Source: Haloarcula halophila (GTDB lineage Archaea; Halobacteriota; Halobacteria; Halobacteriales; Haloarculaceae). Taken from it: a stretch of 64,000 bases of DNA. The stretch is from assembly GCF_029278565.1 (NCBI RefSeq), contig NZ_CP119559.1, positions 1 through 64,000 on the forward strand. The letters run 5' to 3'. The notes under the pieces are model-generated. The model was not told the DNA's origin and searched no databases. It worked only from the letters and a program-made list of their open reading frames with translations. Positions 45,218 to 53,854 of this stretch are shown here, one piece after another (the first letter of the stretch is position 1; each line of letters opens with the position of its first letter). Position numbers and translations under genes: made by a program.

Positions 45218-45369
45218 AGCAGAACCACCCAGCTATTCGCTGATAAATGGCCCCGACGATACCAGAGTTTGTGGAACCTTTGGCCAAAAAATTGTACAGA
45301 GCGGCGCGGCTTTTGTAGAGCCCAGAAACACGCGGCCAACCCGCGGACGGGCCGCGAGGGATACCACAG

Positions 45370-45769
45370 GTATGCCACCGACCGACGCCGGCCAGACACT
45401 GCCGTCCTTGCCAAGCAGTCACACGGCCGATTGGACCGCGTGGCAGGCGCTCGCGCCGCTCGCCATGCTCCAGCCACGCCTCGCGCTGGTCCAACCGCTG
45501 TACGATCATCGCTCGCGGTTCTGCCAGCGGGTTCCGCGGTATGCCCTTCGGGAGTGGATTCGATAGCCGGCGCACACATGCCTTCCAGGCACGCACCCGC
45601 TCGATGGAGTCCATCCTGTCGATCAGCGTCAGGACGATCCGGCGCCGATCGGCGTCGGTACCCAGATCCCGATCGAGCCCGCTCGCCGGGTCCTCGCCGA
45701 TGCGCTCCTGCGCTCAGGCACAGCGCAGTCGCTCGTCGCGGGCGCCCCCTTGTGTGGTGGCGGGCATCG
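45370..45769 (-). pseudogene. decayed helical protein of plasmid type
   Basis: A start MPATTQGGARDERLRC (45769) shifts into AQERIGEDPASGLDRDLG, DADRRRIVLTLIDRMDSI and ERVRAWKACVRRL, then RDxREAWLEHGERR-like helices. After about 45400 no frame keeps a protein-like composition. The RIEXVRAWKA pattern recalls short haloarchaeal domains found on plasmids. The 5' break near 45718 and missing 3' end argue for a relic. Confidence 0.4.
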
Positions 45770-46038
45770 GTCACCGCTTACCCAAATTGCAGGACTGTAC
45801 GTTGACCGCCTGTGAGGATGCTGGTGAATACAGGGGTTGTTATACTTGTATCCGAGACAACAGGCCGGGGACCAGGAGCCTCTGACATGGAAGCAAAGCC
45901 TGGCTTCCCATGTGTTCGGGACCGACAGCGGTTGCAGTATGGGACGTCGTGGACAGTGACAGCTACAGTCTGTCTCGCTGATTCGCCGAGCGCGGCACCT
46001 CGGCCCCGATACACACTTTCGAACACTACTCACCGGCT

Positions 46039-46446
46039 CTACCTCTCCCGACGCTCGCCATCGAGATCTAGCGACACCAGGTCCCACTGCGGATACGCGT
46101 CGTCACGACCCCGTGAACACTCGTAGAGCCGAAGCGTCGTGTACGGATACGCCACTCCACAGCGTTCCCGCCGATCCGGGTTACTGGCAGTGTGCGTCGG
46201 CACGATCTCCCGACAGTCTTCGCAGAGCCGACAGGCCAGCAGCAGGCCGTCGTCGCGGCCGTAGTCCAGCAGCACCGGGTCGATCGGACCGAGCGTGGTC
46301 CCACAGCCGTGAGAGCGCGTTTTTGCTGGCGTCACCGACTCGTCGAGCAGGTTCGGACAGCCCCCGAGGTGCCCGTACTCGACGGCTGCGGTCGGTGACG
46401 CGGAGATACGGGCGCGGCAGTGCGGACAACGCCAATATTCGGTAAT
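46039..46446 (-). CDS. zinc-finger protein with non-standard or lost start
   Basis: About 135 residues. The N-terminus (ITEYWRCPHCRARIS) begins with an ATT codon at 46444-46446, directly after a TAG. Cys pairs are CPHC, GGCPN and CRLCEDC, and the C-terminus is WDLVSLDLDGERR. The ATT could be a mutated ATG or an error; the first standard start (GTG at 46333-46335) would remove the first zinc knuckle. The frame otherwise looks real and intact. Function unknown. Confidence 0.5.
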   Translation of the reverse strand: MTEYWRCPHCRARISASPTAAVEYGHLGGCPNLLDESVTPAKTRSHGCGTTLGPIDPVLLDYGRDDGLLLACRLCEDCREIVPTHTASNPDRRERCGVAYPYTTLRLYECSRGRDDAYPQWDLVSLDLDGERRER

Positions 46447-46487
46447 CTACGGACCGATATCTCTGGGGATGTAACGTTTCAGATAAG

Positions 46488-46631
46488 TGCCCGGGGAGGG
46501 CTCCGAACCCTCGATCTCCGCATGGCCCAGGTCCGGGGTGTGACGAGTACCCCACGGGTCATGCCGGTTGGTACCGCATGAGTCTGACGACCCTATGAGT
46601 GCGGCGCTATGTCCAGCTAAGCCACCCGGGC
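46488..46631 (-). tRNA. elongator tRNA-Met (CAU) with intron
   Basis: The 5' exon 46594-46631 starts GCCCGGGTGGC; the 3' exon 46488-46523 ends CCCGGGC plus discriminator A, so the acceptor stem pairs fully. The anticodon stem CCGCA/TGCGG closes the loop CTCATA-A with anticodon CAT. T-arm GAGGG-TTCGGAG-CCCTC is perfect. CCA is not encoded. The intron sits after position 37, the usual site for the archaeal splicing endonuclease; haloarchaeal elongator tRNA-Met commonly has one. Protein-coding backbone resumes on the right; accessory genes lie to the left. Confidence 0.95.
46524..46593 (-). other. tRNA-Met intron (70 nt)
   Basis: Removed from the precursor between anticodon-loop positions 37 and 38. 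It can pair with the exons to make a bulge-helix-bulge (ends GGGTCGTCAG and CTGGGCC). Confidence 0.85.
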
Positions 46632-46743
46632 GCGGGTGCAATGCCTGCTTGGCCGCTTTCCGTCTTGAAGGTTCCCATCTCCGTCGGTCCTGTGGGACAC
46701 TCCCACCCGCGGATTTAAGCCACCGGACCCGGACGTACTGACC

Positions 46744-47679
46744 ATGGAGATACCAGACCTCGTCCGGGAAGAACTCGGGGACGAGGAGGTCCAGGCCGGC
46801 GTCAGCCTCGGCGACGAGGATATCGTCTGTTTCACGCCGTCCCGGACGCTCGTCTACCGAGGCGAGGGGTTGCTGAGTGACGAAGGGGTCGAGGCGTTCC
46901 CCCACGAGTTCGAGCGTCTCTCCGTCTCGGAAGGACGGCGGAAGGCGACGTTCTCGCTCGCCTACGTCGACACCAAACGTGAGTTCTCGGTCCCGGTCAA
47001 ACGCAGCGAGGGGGTCCTCGAACGGTTGCTGGAGAGTTCACTCAGTGCAGCGGGCGTCCTCGACGAGGAAGAGACGGTCGCTGGCGTCTATCGGTTCAGC
47101 GAACTCACGCTCGTGGTCACGTCCGCACAACTGCTCAAACACGTCGGCAGCGTCACCTGGGACGGCGACTTCGAGCAGTTCGCCTTCGAAGCGGTGACGG
47201 GTCTGGAGTTCGAGGAGGGGAGCGTCGCCACGGCGATCGTCCTCTCGGTCGACGGCCGCCCCGAGCGGATCAAAGCCCCGTCGAACAAGGCGCCGTCGTT
47301 GCGCCGGACGCTCCAGCAAGCGCTGTTTGCGTACCACGACGTATCGTCGCTCGATGCGCTCAACGAGAAGGTGGGCGAGGACGAGGACTCAGAGTCGGAC
47401 GTGTCGGGACTGGGACTCGACGCTGGGATCGATCCGCTGGTCGGCGACGACGAAGCCGCGGCCGAGGGGACGGAGGCGAGTGGACCCGACGAGAGCGGTT
47501 GGGAGCCGACCGACTCGGCCGACGCGGGCGCCTCCGGGTCCGGGACCGACGGCGATTTCGCCGCGCTGGAAGCACAGGTCGAGGAACTGGCCGAGCTGGT
47601 CGAGCAACAGAACGAACAGCTCCAGCGCCAGGAGAAGGTCATCAAACAACTCATCGCGGAACTCCGGCAGGGCCGCTAG
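46744..47679 (+). CDS. PH-like and coiled-coil haloarchaeal protein (DUF7115-like)
   Basis: A 311-residue acidic cytoplasmic protein. Two PH-like beta units (VCFTPSRTLVYRGEGLLSDE; VYRFSELTLVVTSAQLL) cover about 1-190. A Ser/Asp/Glu/Gly-rich disordered linker (about 200-265) leads to a C-terminal coiled coil with Glu/Gln heptads (LEAQVEELAELVEQQNEQLQ). The family is confined to haloarchaea as far as I recall; function unknown. Starts 112 nt from the tRNA gene, divergent. Confidence 0.75.
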   Translation: MEIPDLVREELGDEEVQAGVSLGDEDIVCFTPSRTLVYRGEGLLSDEGVEAFPHEFERLSVSEGRRKATFSLAYVDTKREFSVPVKRSEGVLERLLESSLSAAGVLDEEETVAGVYRFSELTLVVTSAQLLKHVGSVTWDGDFEQFAFEAVTGLEFEEGSVATAIVLSVDGRPERIKAPSNKAPSLRRTLQQALFAYHDVSSLDALNEKVGEDEDSESDVSGLGLDAGIDPLVGDDEAAAEGTEASGPDESGWEPTDSADAGASGSGTDGDFAALEAQVEELAELVEQQNEQLQRQEKVIKQLIAELRQGR

Positions 47680-47687
47680 TCCGCGGT

Positions 47688-48059
47688 TCAGTTCTCACGC
47701 CCGAGGACTTTCCTGATACACGTCGAGCCGAACGGGCCGAGTTCGCCGCCGTCGAGCTGGACGAAGTGCCCGGTACTGATAGACGCACCACAGCGCGCAC
47801 ACGAGAACGACCCCTCGCGGACGATCACGTCGGCCTCGAAGTTCACGTACGTGCCCTGTGAACGCGGGCGGACGAGCCCGTCCTCGCGATCGACGACGCC
47901 ACGCATGACCGCGGTATCGAGGATCTCCCGCTGGAGCTGTGGGTTCGTCGTCACCGTCTCGATGCGGTCGATCGCGTCCGCGACCGATAGCTCGGCGTGT
48001 TCGAGGTGAGCGAGCAGTTCGACCCCGAGTTCGACGGGGTCCTGGTCGTCGGCTGGCAC
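47688..48059 (-). CDS. DUF5830 family zinc-binding protein
   Basis: A 123-residue protein with an N-terminal helical, winged-helix-like part (LLAHLEHAELSVADAIDRIE; TAVMRGVVDRED) and a C-terminal zinc ribbon: SCARCGASIS..GPFGSTCIRKVLG with Cys residues in CARC and a later Cys. GTG start at 48057-48059, since upstream residues in the frame are non-coding in character. Likely nucleic-acid binding, inferred only from the fold. Confidence 0.8.
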   Translation of the reverse strand: MPADDQDPVELGVELLAHLEHAELSVADAIDRIETVTTNPQLQREILDTAVMRGVVDREDGLVRPRSQGTYVNFEADVIVREGSFSCARCGASISTGHFVQLDGGELGPFGSTCIRKVLGREN

Positions 48060-48134
48060 ACCCGCCTGTGGGACCCCCGGCGGATTAACCCTTACCACAA
48101 GAGGTTTGCCGATCCCAGTCGGTACGAGTAGTAG

Positions 48135-48796
48135 ATGGATCGTCTCGCGAAACGACAGTTGGTCGGGAGCGCCGGACTGGTGGTGGTAGTCGCGCTGGCG
48201 ACCCTGTTGCTCTCGCCGGCGCGGGTGGTCTCGGAGGTGATGCATCTCGCGGACCACCCCGTCTATCTCGCGGGCGTCATCGTCGGTCTCTATCTGATCC
48301 GGCCACTGTTCGCGTGGCCGACGATGCCGTTGTCGGCGTTTGTCGGGTTCGTCCTCGGAATCGAGTACGGCATCCCGGTCGCACTGATGGGCGCGTTGGT
48401 CACCTGTCTCATCCCGTACCGGTTCGCCCTGGAAGCCGGCGAGCGAGGCGGGATGTTCGGCTGGCTCGGGGACTCCGGCCGGCGACTCATCGAGGTGACT
48501 GGCGAGACACGGGGGTCCTGGCCGCGCGGCTCTCGCCGGTGCCTGCCGACCCAGTCTCCTACGGAGCGGGTTTCGCCGGCGTCTCGACGCGGGCGTTCGT
48601 CGTCGGGACGTTCGTCGGCGAGATCCCCTGGGTCGTCGTCGAGGTGATCGCCGGCGCGTCGATGCGATCGCTCGCGCTCGACGGCCTCTCGGTCGACGCG
48701 CTCCCACACGTCCTCGTTCTCGGTGGTGTGCTGGCGGTACTCCTGATTGCCGGGCCGGCGTACCGACACGTCAACGGTCGTCCGGAGTCGTCCTGA
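48135..48796 (+). CDS. TVP38/TMEM64 (VTT-domain) membrane protein (frame interrupted)
   Basis: A six-span membrane protein of about 220 residues with the VTT/DedA-like core: PTMPLSAFVGFVLGIEYG, then GVLAARLSPVPADPVSYGAG and GEIPWVVVEVIAGA re-entrant segments. The frame breaks at the G-run near 48511; one more G joins TGETRGVLAARL. Family members are linked to lipid scramblase or small-solute transport. Overlaps the 3' end of the kinase gene by about 26 nt. Confidence 0.82.
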
Positions 48797-51755
48797 ACTC
48801 GAACCGTGCGCCACCAGCCTGACTCTCGGTGAGTTCGATCGTCCAGCCGTGGGCCTGTGCGATGTCTTCGACGATCGCGAGCCCGAAGCCGGTGCCGTCG
48901 GGGCTGGTCGTGTGCCCTCGCTCGAACACCCGCTCCCGTTCGGACTCGGGGACGCCGGAGCCGTCGTCGGCGACGTAGAACCCGTCGGCTCCCTCTAGAG
49001 GCCCGACGGTAACCGTCACGTGGTCGGCGCTGTGTTCGACGGGGTCACCGGACTTCGTCCGGTTGTTCGTGGGGTCGTGGTCCACCGCGTCACCGGACGC
49101 CGTCCGGTTGCCCGTGGAGCCATGCTCCACGGCGTTGCGAAACAGGTTCTCCATGAGTTCCCGTAGCCGAGCGGCATCGGCCTCGATCGCGGGTGAGTCG
49201 ACTACCGACGGGGACGCAACCGGAGCGTCGACGTTCTCCCAGGCCTGTTCGGCGATGAGACCGACATCGACGGGGTTGGTCTCGCCAACCATCTCTCCCT
49301 CTCGGGCCAGCGTGAGCAGTTCGTCGATGAGCTGTTCCATCCGGTCCGCGGAGTCGATGGCGTCGTTCAGATGGGAGATGTCACCCGTCTCGACCGCCAG
49401 TGAGAGCCGTCCCTGCACGACGTTGAGCGGGTTTCGGAGGTCGTGACTGACGACGCTCGCGAACTCCGAGAGCTGTCGTTCCCGCTGGACACGGTCAGCG
49501 ACGTTTCGGATGACGCCCGCGGTTCCGATGAAACTCCCGTCTTCGGAAGGCAGCAGCACGATGTTGTTCTCACAGGGGACGTGTTCGCCCCAGCGAGTCA
49601 CGATGTCCATCTCCAAGGTGACGTGGTCTCGTTCCGGCTCCGCCAGCAGCTCCCGGATTCGTTCCTGGCCACGCTGGACGTCGTCCTCGGTCATGATCGT
49701 ACTGATATGATTGCCAACCAGCTCGGCGGGTTCGTATCCGGTCAACGGTTCGATGGCATCGTTGACGAACGTGAATACCCCCTCGTCGTCGAGCGTGTAG
49801 ACGGGGTCGCCGACAGCCTGGACGATCGTCTCGTATCGCTTTAACTCCTGCTCGCGTTTCTTTCGGTCGGTGATGTCCCGGATCACGCCGACCGTCCCAA
49901 CGAACGAGCCGTCCTCGACCAGTGGTGCGATCTTGTCCTCGTTGATCGTCCGCCGGCCCGAGGCGTCGATCGTCTCCATCTCGAAGGTCTCCCAGATCCG
50001 GTCGTCGTCGTCACACAGCGTTTGGATGATCTCGGCTCCACGCTGGACATCCGCGTCGGGCATGAACTCGCTCGGGTGTTCGCCGACGATCGCCGAACGG
50101 TCGTATCCCAGGTGGTCCGCCAGCGCCTCGTTTATCATCTGGACCGTCCCGTTTTCGTCGAGGACGTACATCGCGTCGCCGACGTTCTCGACGAGCGTCT
50201 TGTACTGTTTGAGCTTGTGCTGGCGTTCCTTTCGCTCGGTGATGTCCCGGACGACACCGACAGTCCCGATGAACGCTTCGTCGTCAGTCAGGACCGCGAT
50301 GTTGTTCTCCATCACTCGCGTCTCCCCGTCGGCGGTCGTGACCTGCATCTCGTAGGTCCGCCACTCCGTTCCCCCCGCTCTGAGTAGTTCTCTCGTCAAC
50401 TCGAGCCCCTTCTGGTAGTCGTCGTCCTCGATGTACGCCCGTGCCGGCATGCCGATGACATCGTCACGATCCGCGTTCAGATGCTCGGCCACCGCTCGGT
50501 TGGCCATCTGGATTCGCCCGTCCTCGTCGAGGATGAACATCGGATCGCCGACGTTCTCGACGAGCGTCTCGTACTGTTCGAGCTTCCGTTCGCGCTCGCG
50601 ACGTTCGGTGATATCCCGGCCGATGCCGGCGATTCCGATGACATCGCCGTCCCTGTCTTTGATGACTGAGCCCCGGAACTCGTACGGGATCTCACGGCCG
50701 TCCGTGGTCAACAAGGGGGCCTGAAACGCCCCGTCGCCGATGTCGGTGTGTGGATCGAGTGCCGCGTCCAGTTTCTCGTGGTAGGCTTCGGGAAGTAACT
50801 CCGCGCCGTCCATCCCCGCCAGTTCCTCGTCGCTGTAGCCAGTCACCGTGGCGAGCGTGTCGTTCCAGCGGAGGAGACACCCGTCGGTACTGATGAGATA
50901 GAAGGCGTCGTCGATGGCGTCGATGAGATCCTCGGTGAACTCCTGTTCGCGCTCTAGTTCCTGTTCCCGTTCCTTTCGAGCGGTGATGTCGGTGATGAAC
51001 CCTTCGAGGATCTCGACGCCGTCGTCCGTCTCTCTGACGACCCGTCCGCGCTCCCACAGCCACCGTGTCCGCCCCTCGGCCGTCGTGACGCGGTAGCTCA
51101 CCTCGAACGGTTCTCCGGCGTCGATACAGGTCTGAACACGGTTCCAGAGGCGGTCGAGCTCGGTGTCGTCGATGAGGGAACTCCACGGCACCTCCCCGCT
51201 CTCGATCACTTCGGCCTCGTAGCCGACGAGATCACTCACACCGTCACTGACGAACTCCATCGGCCAGTCGGGCTCGTTACGGGCCCGGTAGACCATCCCC
51301 GGGAGGTTCGAGATAAGCGTCGAGAGCATCCGCTCTGACTCTTCGAGTGCGGTCTTCGCTCGCCGCTCGCTGACCGCTCGCTCGATGCGGTTCGCTAGCA
51401 CCGTATACTGGTCGGTTCCGACGTCTTTCTGGAGGTACTCGGTGACACCGGCCGAGATCGCGTCGCTCGCGATCTCTTCGTTCCCCTTGCCGGTAAAGAG
51501 GATGAAGGGGAGGTCCGGGTAGTCCGCTCGCACACACCGCAGAAACTCCAGTCCGTCCATGTTCGGCATATCGTGGTCGCTGACGACACAATCGAACGCC
51601 GCTTCGCCGAGTCGGTCGAGGCCCTCGCGTGCCGACCTGACGTGGGTGACGGTGATCTCCTCGTGGATCCGTTCGAGATGCATCGCGACGACTTCGCCGA
51701 GGTTCTGTTCGTCGTCGACGTGCAGCACGCGGATCTCGCCGGGTCCGCTACTCAT
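48771..51755 (-). CDS. receiver-multi-PAS hybrid histidine kinase
   Basis: A sensor kinase of 994 residues. Order: receiver (about 8-125; phospho-acceptor in CVVSDHDMP), a first PAS (about 140-265), then at least four more PAS/PAC units (each ending in a DITxRKxRE-type linker), HisKA with the H-box SHDLRNPLNVV, and HATPase_c with N-box LFRNAVEH and G-box DDGSGVPESERERVF/GTGFGLAIV. No membrane span, so cytoplasmic (redox, light or ligand via PAS). Within the N-box loop a 15-residue unit is tandemly repeated. Start ATG at 51753-51755 (MSSGPGEI). Probable partner: other receivers such as that at 2343. Confidence 0.9.
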   Translation of the reverse strand: MSSGPGEIRVLHVDDEQNLGEVVAMHLERIHEEITVTHVRSAREGLDRLGEAAFDCVVSDHDMPNMDGLEFLRCVRADYPDLPFILFTGKGNEEIASDAISAGVTEYLQKDVGTDQYTVLANRIERAVSERRAKTALEESERMLSTLISNLPGMVYRARNEPDWPMEFVSDGVSDLVGYEAEVIESGEVPWSSLIDDTELDRLWNRVQTCIDAGEPFEVSYRVTTAEGRTRWLWERGRVVRETDDGVEILEGFITDITARKEREQELEREQEFTEDLIDAIDDAFYLISTDGCLLRWNDTLATVTGYSDEELAGMDGAELLPEAYHEKLDAALDPHTDIGDGAFQAPLLTTDGREIPYEFRGSVIKDRDGDVIGIAGIGRDITERRERERKLEQYETLVENVGDPMFILDEDGRIQMANRAVAEHLNADRDDVIGMPARAYIEDDDYQKGLELTRELLRAGGTEWRTYEMQVTTADGETRVMENNIAVLTDDEAFIGTVGVVRDITERKERQHKLKQYKTLVENVGDAMYVLDENGTVQMINEALADHLGYDRSAIVGEHPSEFMPDADVQRGAEIIQTLCDDDDRIWETFEMETIDASGRRTINEDKIAPLVEDGSFVGTVGVIRDITDRKKREQELKRYETIVQAVGDPVYTLDDEGVFTFVNDAIEPLTGYEPAELVGNHISTIMTEDDVQRGQERIRELLAEPERDHVTLEMDIVTRWGEHVPCENNIVLLPSEDGSFIGTAGVIRNVADRVQRERQLSEFASVVSHDLRNPLNVVQGRLSLAVETGDISHLNDAIDSADRMEQLIDELLTLAREGEMVGETNPVDVGLIAEQAWENVDAPVASPSVVDSPAIEADAARLRELMENLFRNAVEHGSTGNRTASGDAVDHDPTNNRTKSGDPVEHSADHVTVTVGPLEGADGFYVADDGSGVPESERERVFERGHTTSPDGTGFGLAIVEDIAQAHGWTIELTESQAGGARFEFRTTPDDR

Positions 51756-51812
51756 TACCACAGATCAGTGGAGCCATCGTTATAAATCCGCCCAGCAGGG
51801 GAGACGCGCCCA

Positions 51813-51941
51813 TCAATCGTAGTAGAACGTATCGGCACAGTCATAGACGACACCGTGATCCGGACAGACGTACTTGCAGTGGCGATGGTACAACTGCCGG
51901 CTACATCGCGGACAGGGCCGTCCGCCGGCCTCCTCGTTCAT
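51813..51941 (-). CDS. small zinc-finger protein (HVO_2523-like)
   Basis: A 42-residue protein: MNEEAGG then RPCPRCSRQLYHRHCKYVCP and DHGVVYDCADTFYYD. The CPRC pair, the HRHC and VCPDH pair, and a later Cys give a compact zinc site. The frame is open upstream to 52205, but composition and family length support the ATG at 51939-51941. I recall this CPxC/HCKYVCPDHG family among tiny haloarchaeal zinc fingers; function unknown. Confidence 0.75.
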   Translation of the reverse strand: MNEEAGGRPCPRCSRQLYHRHCKYVCPDHGVVYDCADTFYYD

Positions 51942-52026
51942 ATCCACTCTCAGGCGCGGAACCACTATTGCTCTTTGGGAACGAAATTGGAACAACACCT
52001 TTTGCTGGCGACTCCCGAGAGCTGGT

Positions 52027-53526
52027 ATGACCGACGACCTACTCGATACTCGCTGGGGGCGAGTACTCGTCAGCGGAGCTGCAGGCGTCACAGGTGTCGC
52101 CGGCTCGTACGCGCTGACGGGTGTTTCACCGGCGTTTCTCGCGTCGCCGGTCGAGCGCGCCCTCGCCCGAACGATGCCGGGGGCGATCCTCTCGTTTGCG
52201 ATCACGACGCTGGGGAGCCTCGGTCAACAGCTCAACTTCCTGCTCGCAGTCGTGCTGACCGTGCTGTTCGTTGCCCTGGCGGCCCGGGCGGCGCTGATAT
52301 TCGGCGACGCGGCGAACAACCGAGCCGTCCCCGCGCTCGGAACGGCGATCGTCGTCTGGGTCGGTGCCGTGATCCTGACCGACGAGGTCGTCCTGTCGGC
52401 GGGCGCGGCGCTCCCGGCCGCCGGCGTCGTCGTCCTCGCGCAGGCGCTCGACGCTGCCGGCAGTGTGACAGATCCCATCTCGGCGAAGCGACGGCGAGCA
52501 CTGGGGACCGTCGGGGTGGCGCTGGGTGCCTCTGCCGTCGGGGTCACGGTCGGGCGCGGCCGGTCGCCGACCGTCACTGCCGACGACGCCCCCCCGCTCC
52601 AGGCTCCCGGGGCTGACCGTCAGGACGCCCAGGAGAAACTCGACAGGGCCGAGACGAACGGGCTGGACGTCGCCGGGCTGGAACCACTGGTCAGCGACCA
52701 GTTCTTCGAGGTCGACATCAACTCGATCGATCCCTCGGTCGACGCCGCCGACTGGTCACTGTCGGTCACCGGCGCCGTCGAGGAGGAACTCTCCCTCGAC
52801 TACGAACAGCTCCGGACGATGGAGGCCCGCAACCAGTTCTCGACGCTGCGCTGTGTCGGTGAGTCGCTCAACGGCAAGAAGATGGACAACGCACTGTGGA
52901 CGGGGGTCCCGGTCGAGCAGTTCCTCGAGGAAGCCGGCGTCCAGAGCGGCTGTGAGTGTGTAATGGTCCGAGCGACCGACGATTACTTCGAGGAGTTCCC
53001 GATCGACGCGCTCCGGGACGGACTGCTCGTCTACGGGATGAACGGGAAACTCCTTCCCCGGAGCCACGGCTATCCCGTCCGGCTACTCGTCCCGGGCCAC
53101 TGGGGGGAGATCAACGTCAAGTGGGTCACCGAGATCGAGGTGCTCGAACAGGAAGCGCAGGGCTACTGGGAGAAACGCGGCTGGCACGGCACCGGCCCGG
53201 TCAAAGCTGTCGCCAAACTGCATCACACCGAACTGCTCGACAACGGTCAGCGGGTGGTAGGCGGACACGCCTACGCCGGGACCCGCGGAGTCTCGGCGGT
53301 CGAAGTCTCGACCGACGGCGGCGACACGTGGACGACGGCGACGTTGTCCGAGCCGCTAGCCGACGACGACGTCTGGCGACAGTGGTCCTACACCTACGAA
53401 CCGCCTTCCGGCGGCCACACCGTCGTCGTCCGGATGATCGATCAGGACGGCACGGTCCAGCCACGCGAGGAGACCGGAACGTACCCAAGCGGCCCGAGCG
53501 GCTGGGTCTCCCGACAGTTCGCCTGA
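52027..53526 (+). CDS. membrane-anchored molybdopterin oxidoreductase (sulfite-oxidase type)
   Basis: A 499-residue enzyme. Four or five hydrophobic helices (about 12-180) are followed by a Pro/Asp linker and the sulfite oxidase Mo-pterin domain. The Mo-coordinating Cys lies in FSTLRCVGESLNG; GMNGKLLPRSHGYPVRLLVPG and WVTEIEV are the cofactor-binding loops. The C-terminal Ig-like dimerisation domain (about 395-490) has VSTDGGDTWTTA. Probably an extracytoplasmic YedY/SorA-like reductase or sulfite-like oxidase; the electron partner is unclear. Confidence 0.88.
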   Translation: MTDDLLDTRWGRVLVSGAAGVTGVAGSYALTGVSPAFLASPVERALARTMPGAILSFAITTLGSLGQQLNFLLAVVLTVLFVALAARAALIFGDAANNRAVPALGTAIVVWVGAVILTDEVVLSAGAALPAAGVVVLAQALDAAGSVTDPISAKRRRALGTVGVALGASAVGVTVGRGRSPTVTADDAPPLQAPGADRQDAQEKLDRAETNGLDVAGLEPLVSDQFFEVDINSIDPSVDAADWSLSVTGAVEEELSLDYEQLRTMEARNQFSTLRCVGESLNGKKMDNALWTGVPVEQFLEEAGVQSGCECVMVRATDDYFEEFPIDALRDGLLVYGMNGKLLPRSHGYPVRLLVPGHWGEINVKWVTEIEVLEQEAQGYWEKRGWHGTGPVKAVAKLHHTELLDNGQRVVGGHAYAGTRGVSAVEVSTDGGDTWTTATLSEPLADDDVWRQWSYTYEPPSGGHTVVVRMIDQDGTVQPREETGTYPSGPSGWVSRQFA

Positions 53527-53638
53527 TCGCTGTAGGAAGTCCCTACCCATTGGTACCGACACGATAACGAGGACGGTCTGGGACGGACTGCTGGTCTGTC
53601 ATCTGTTGTTTCTACAGCCGATAACCGAGGCGGTTCTG

Positions 53639-53779
53639 GTGACCAGCCGGAACCGGCACGACGCGGACTTATCGCCCGACCAACCGGTCGAGGTGACGGA
53701 ATTCGGCGGTCTCGGAGTCGCGTACGTCCCGTCCGAGGACGAAGCCTGGATCAGCGGTTGGGTCGACGTTCCGCGGTAG
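53639..53779 (+). CDS. possible small protein (46 residues)
   Basis: From GTG at 53639: MTSRNRHDADLSPDQPVEVT then EFGGLGVAYVPSEDEAWISG and WVDVPR. The acid-rich, codon-biased sequence looks coding, and resembles the short haloarchaeal HalOD-like tails, but no family is recognised and the start is uncertain (frame open upstream). It lies between two well-defined genes. Confidence 0.35.
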   Translation: MTSRNRHDADLSPDQPVEVTEFGGLGVAYVPSEDEAWISGWVDVPR

Positions 53780-53854
53780 AAACCGGCTGCGGGCGGTGGA
53801 ATCGAAGACGGCTCCGTCTGTCACACGCTCCAGCGTCTCAGTCTCGTTTCCGGT

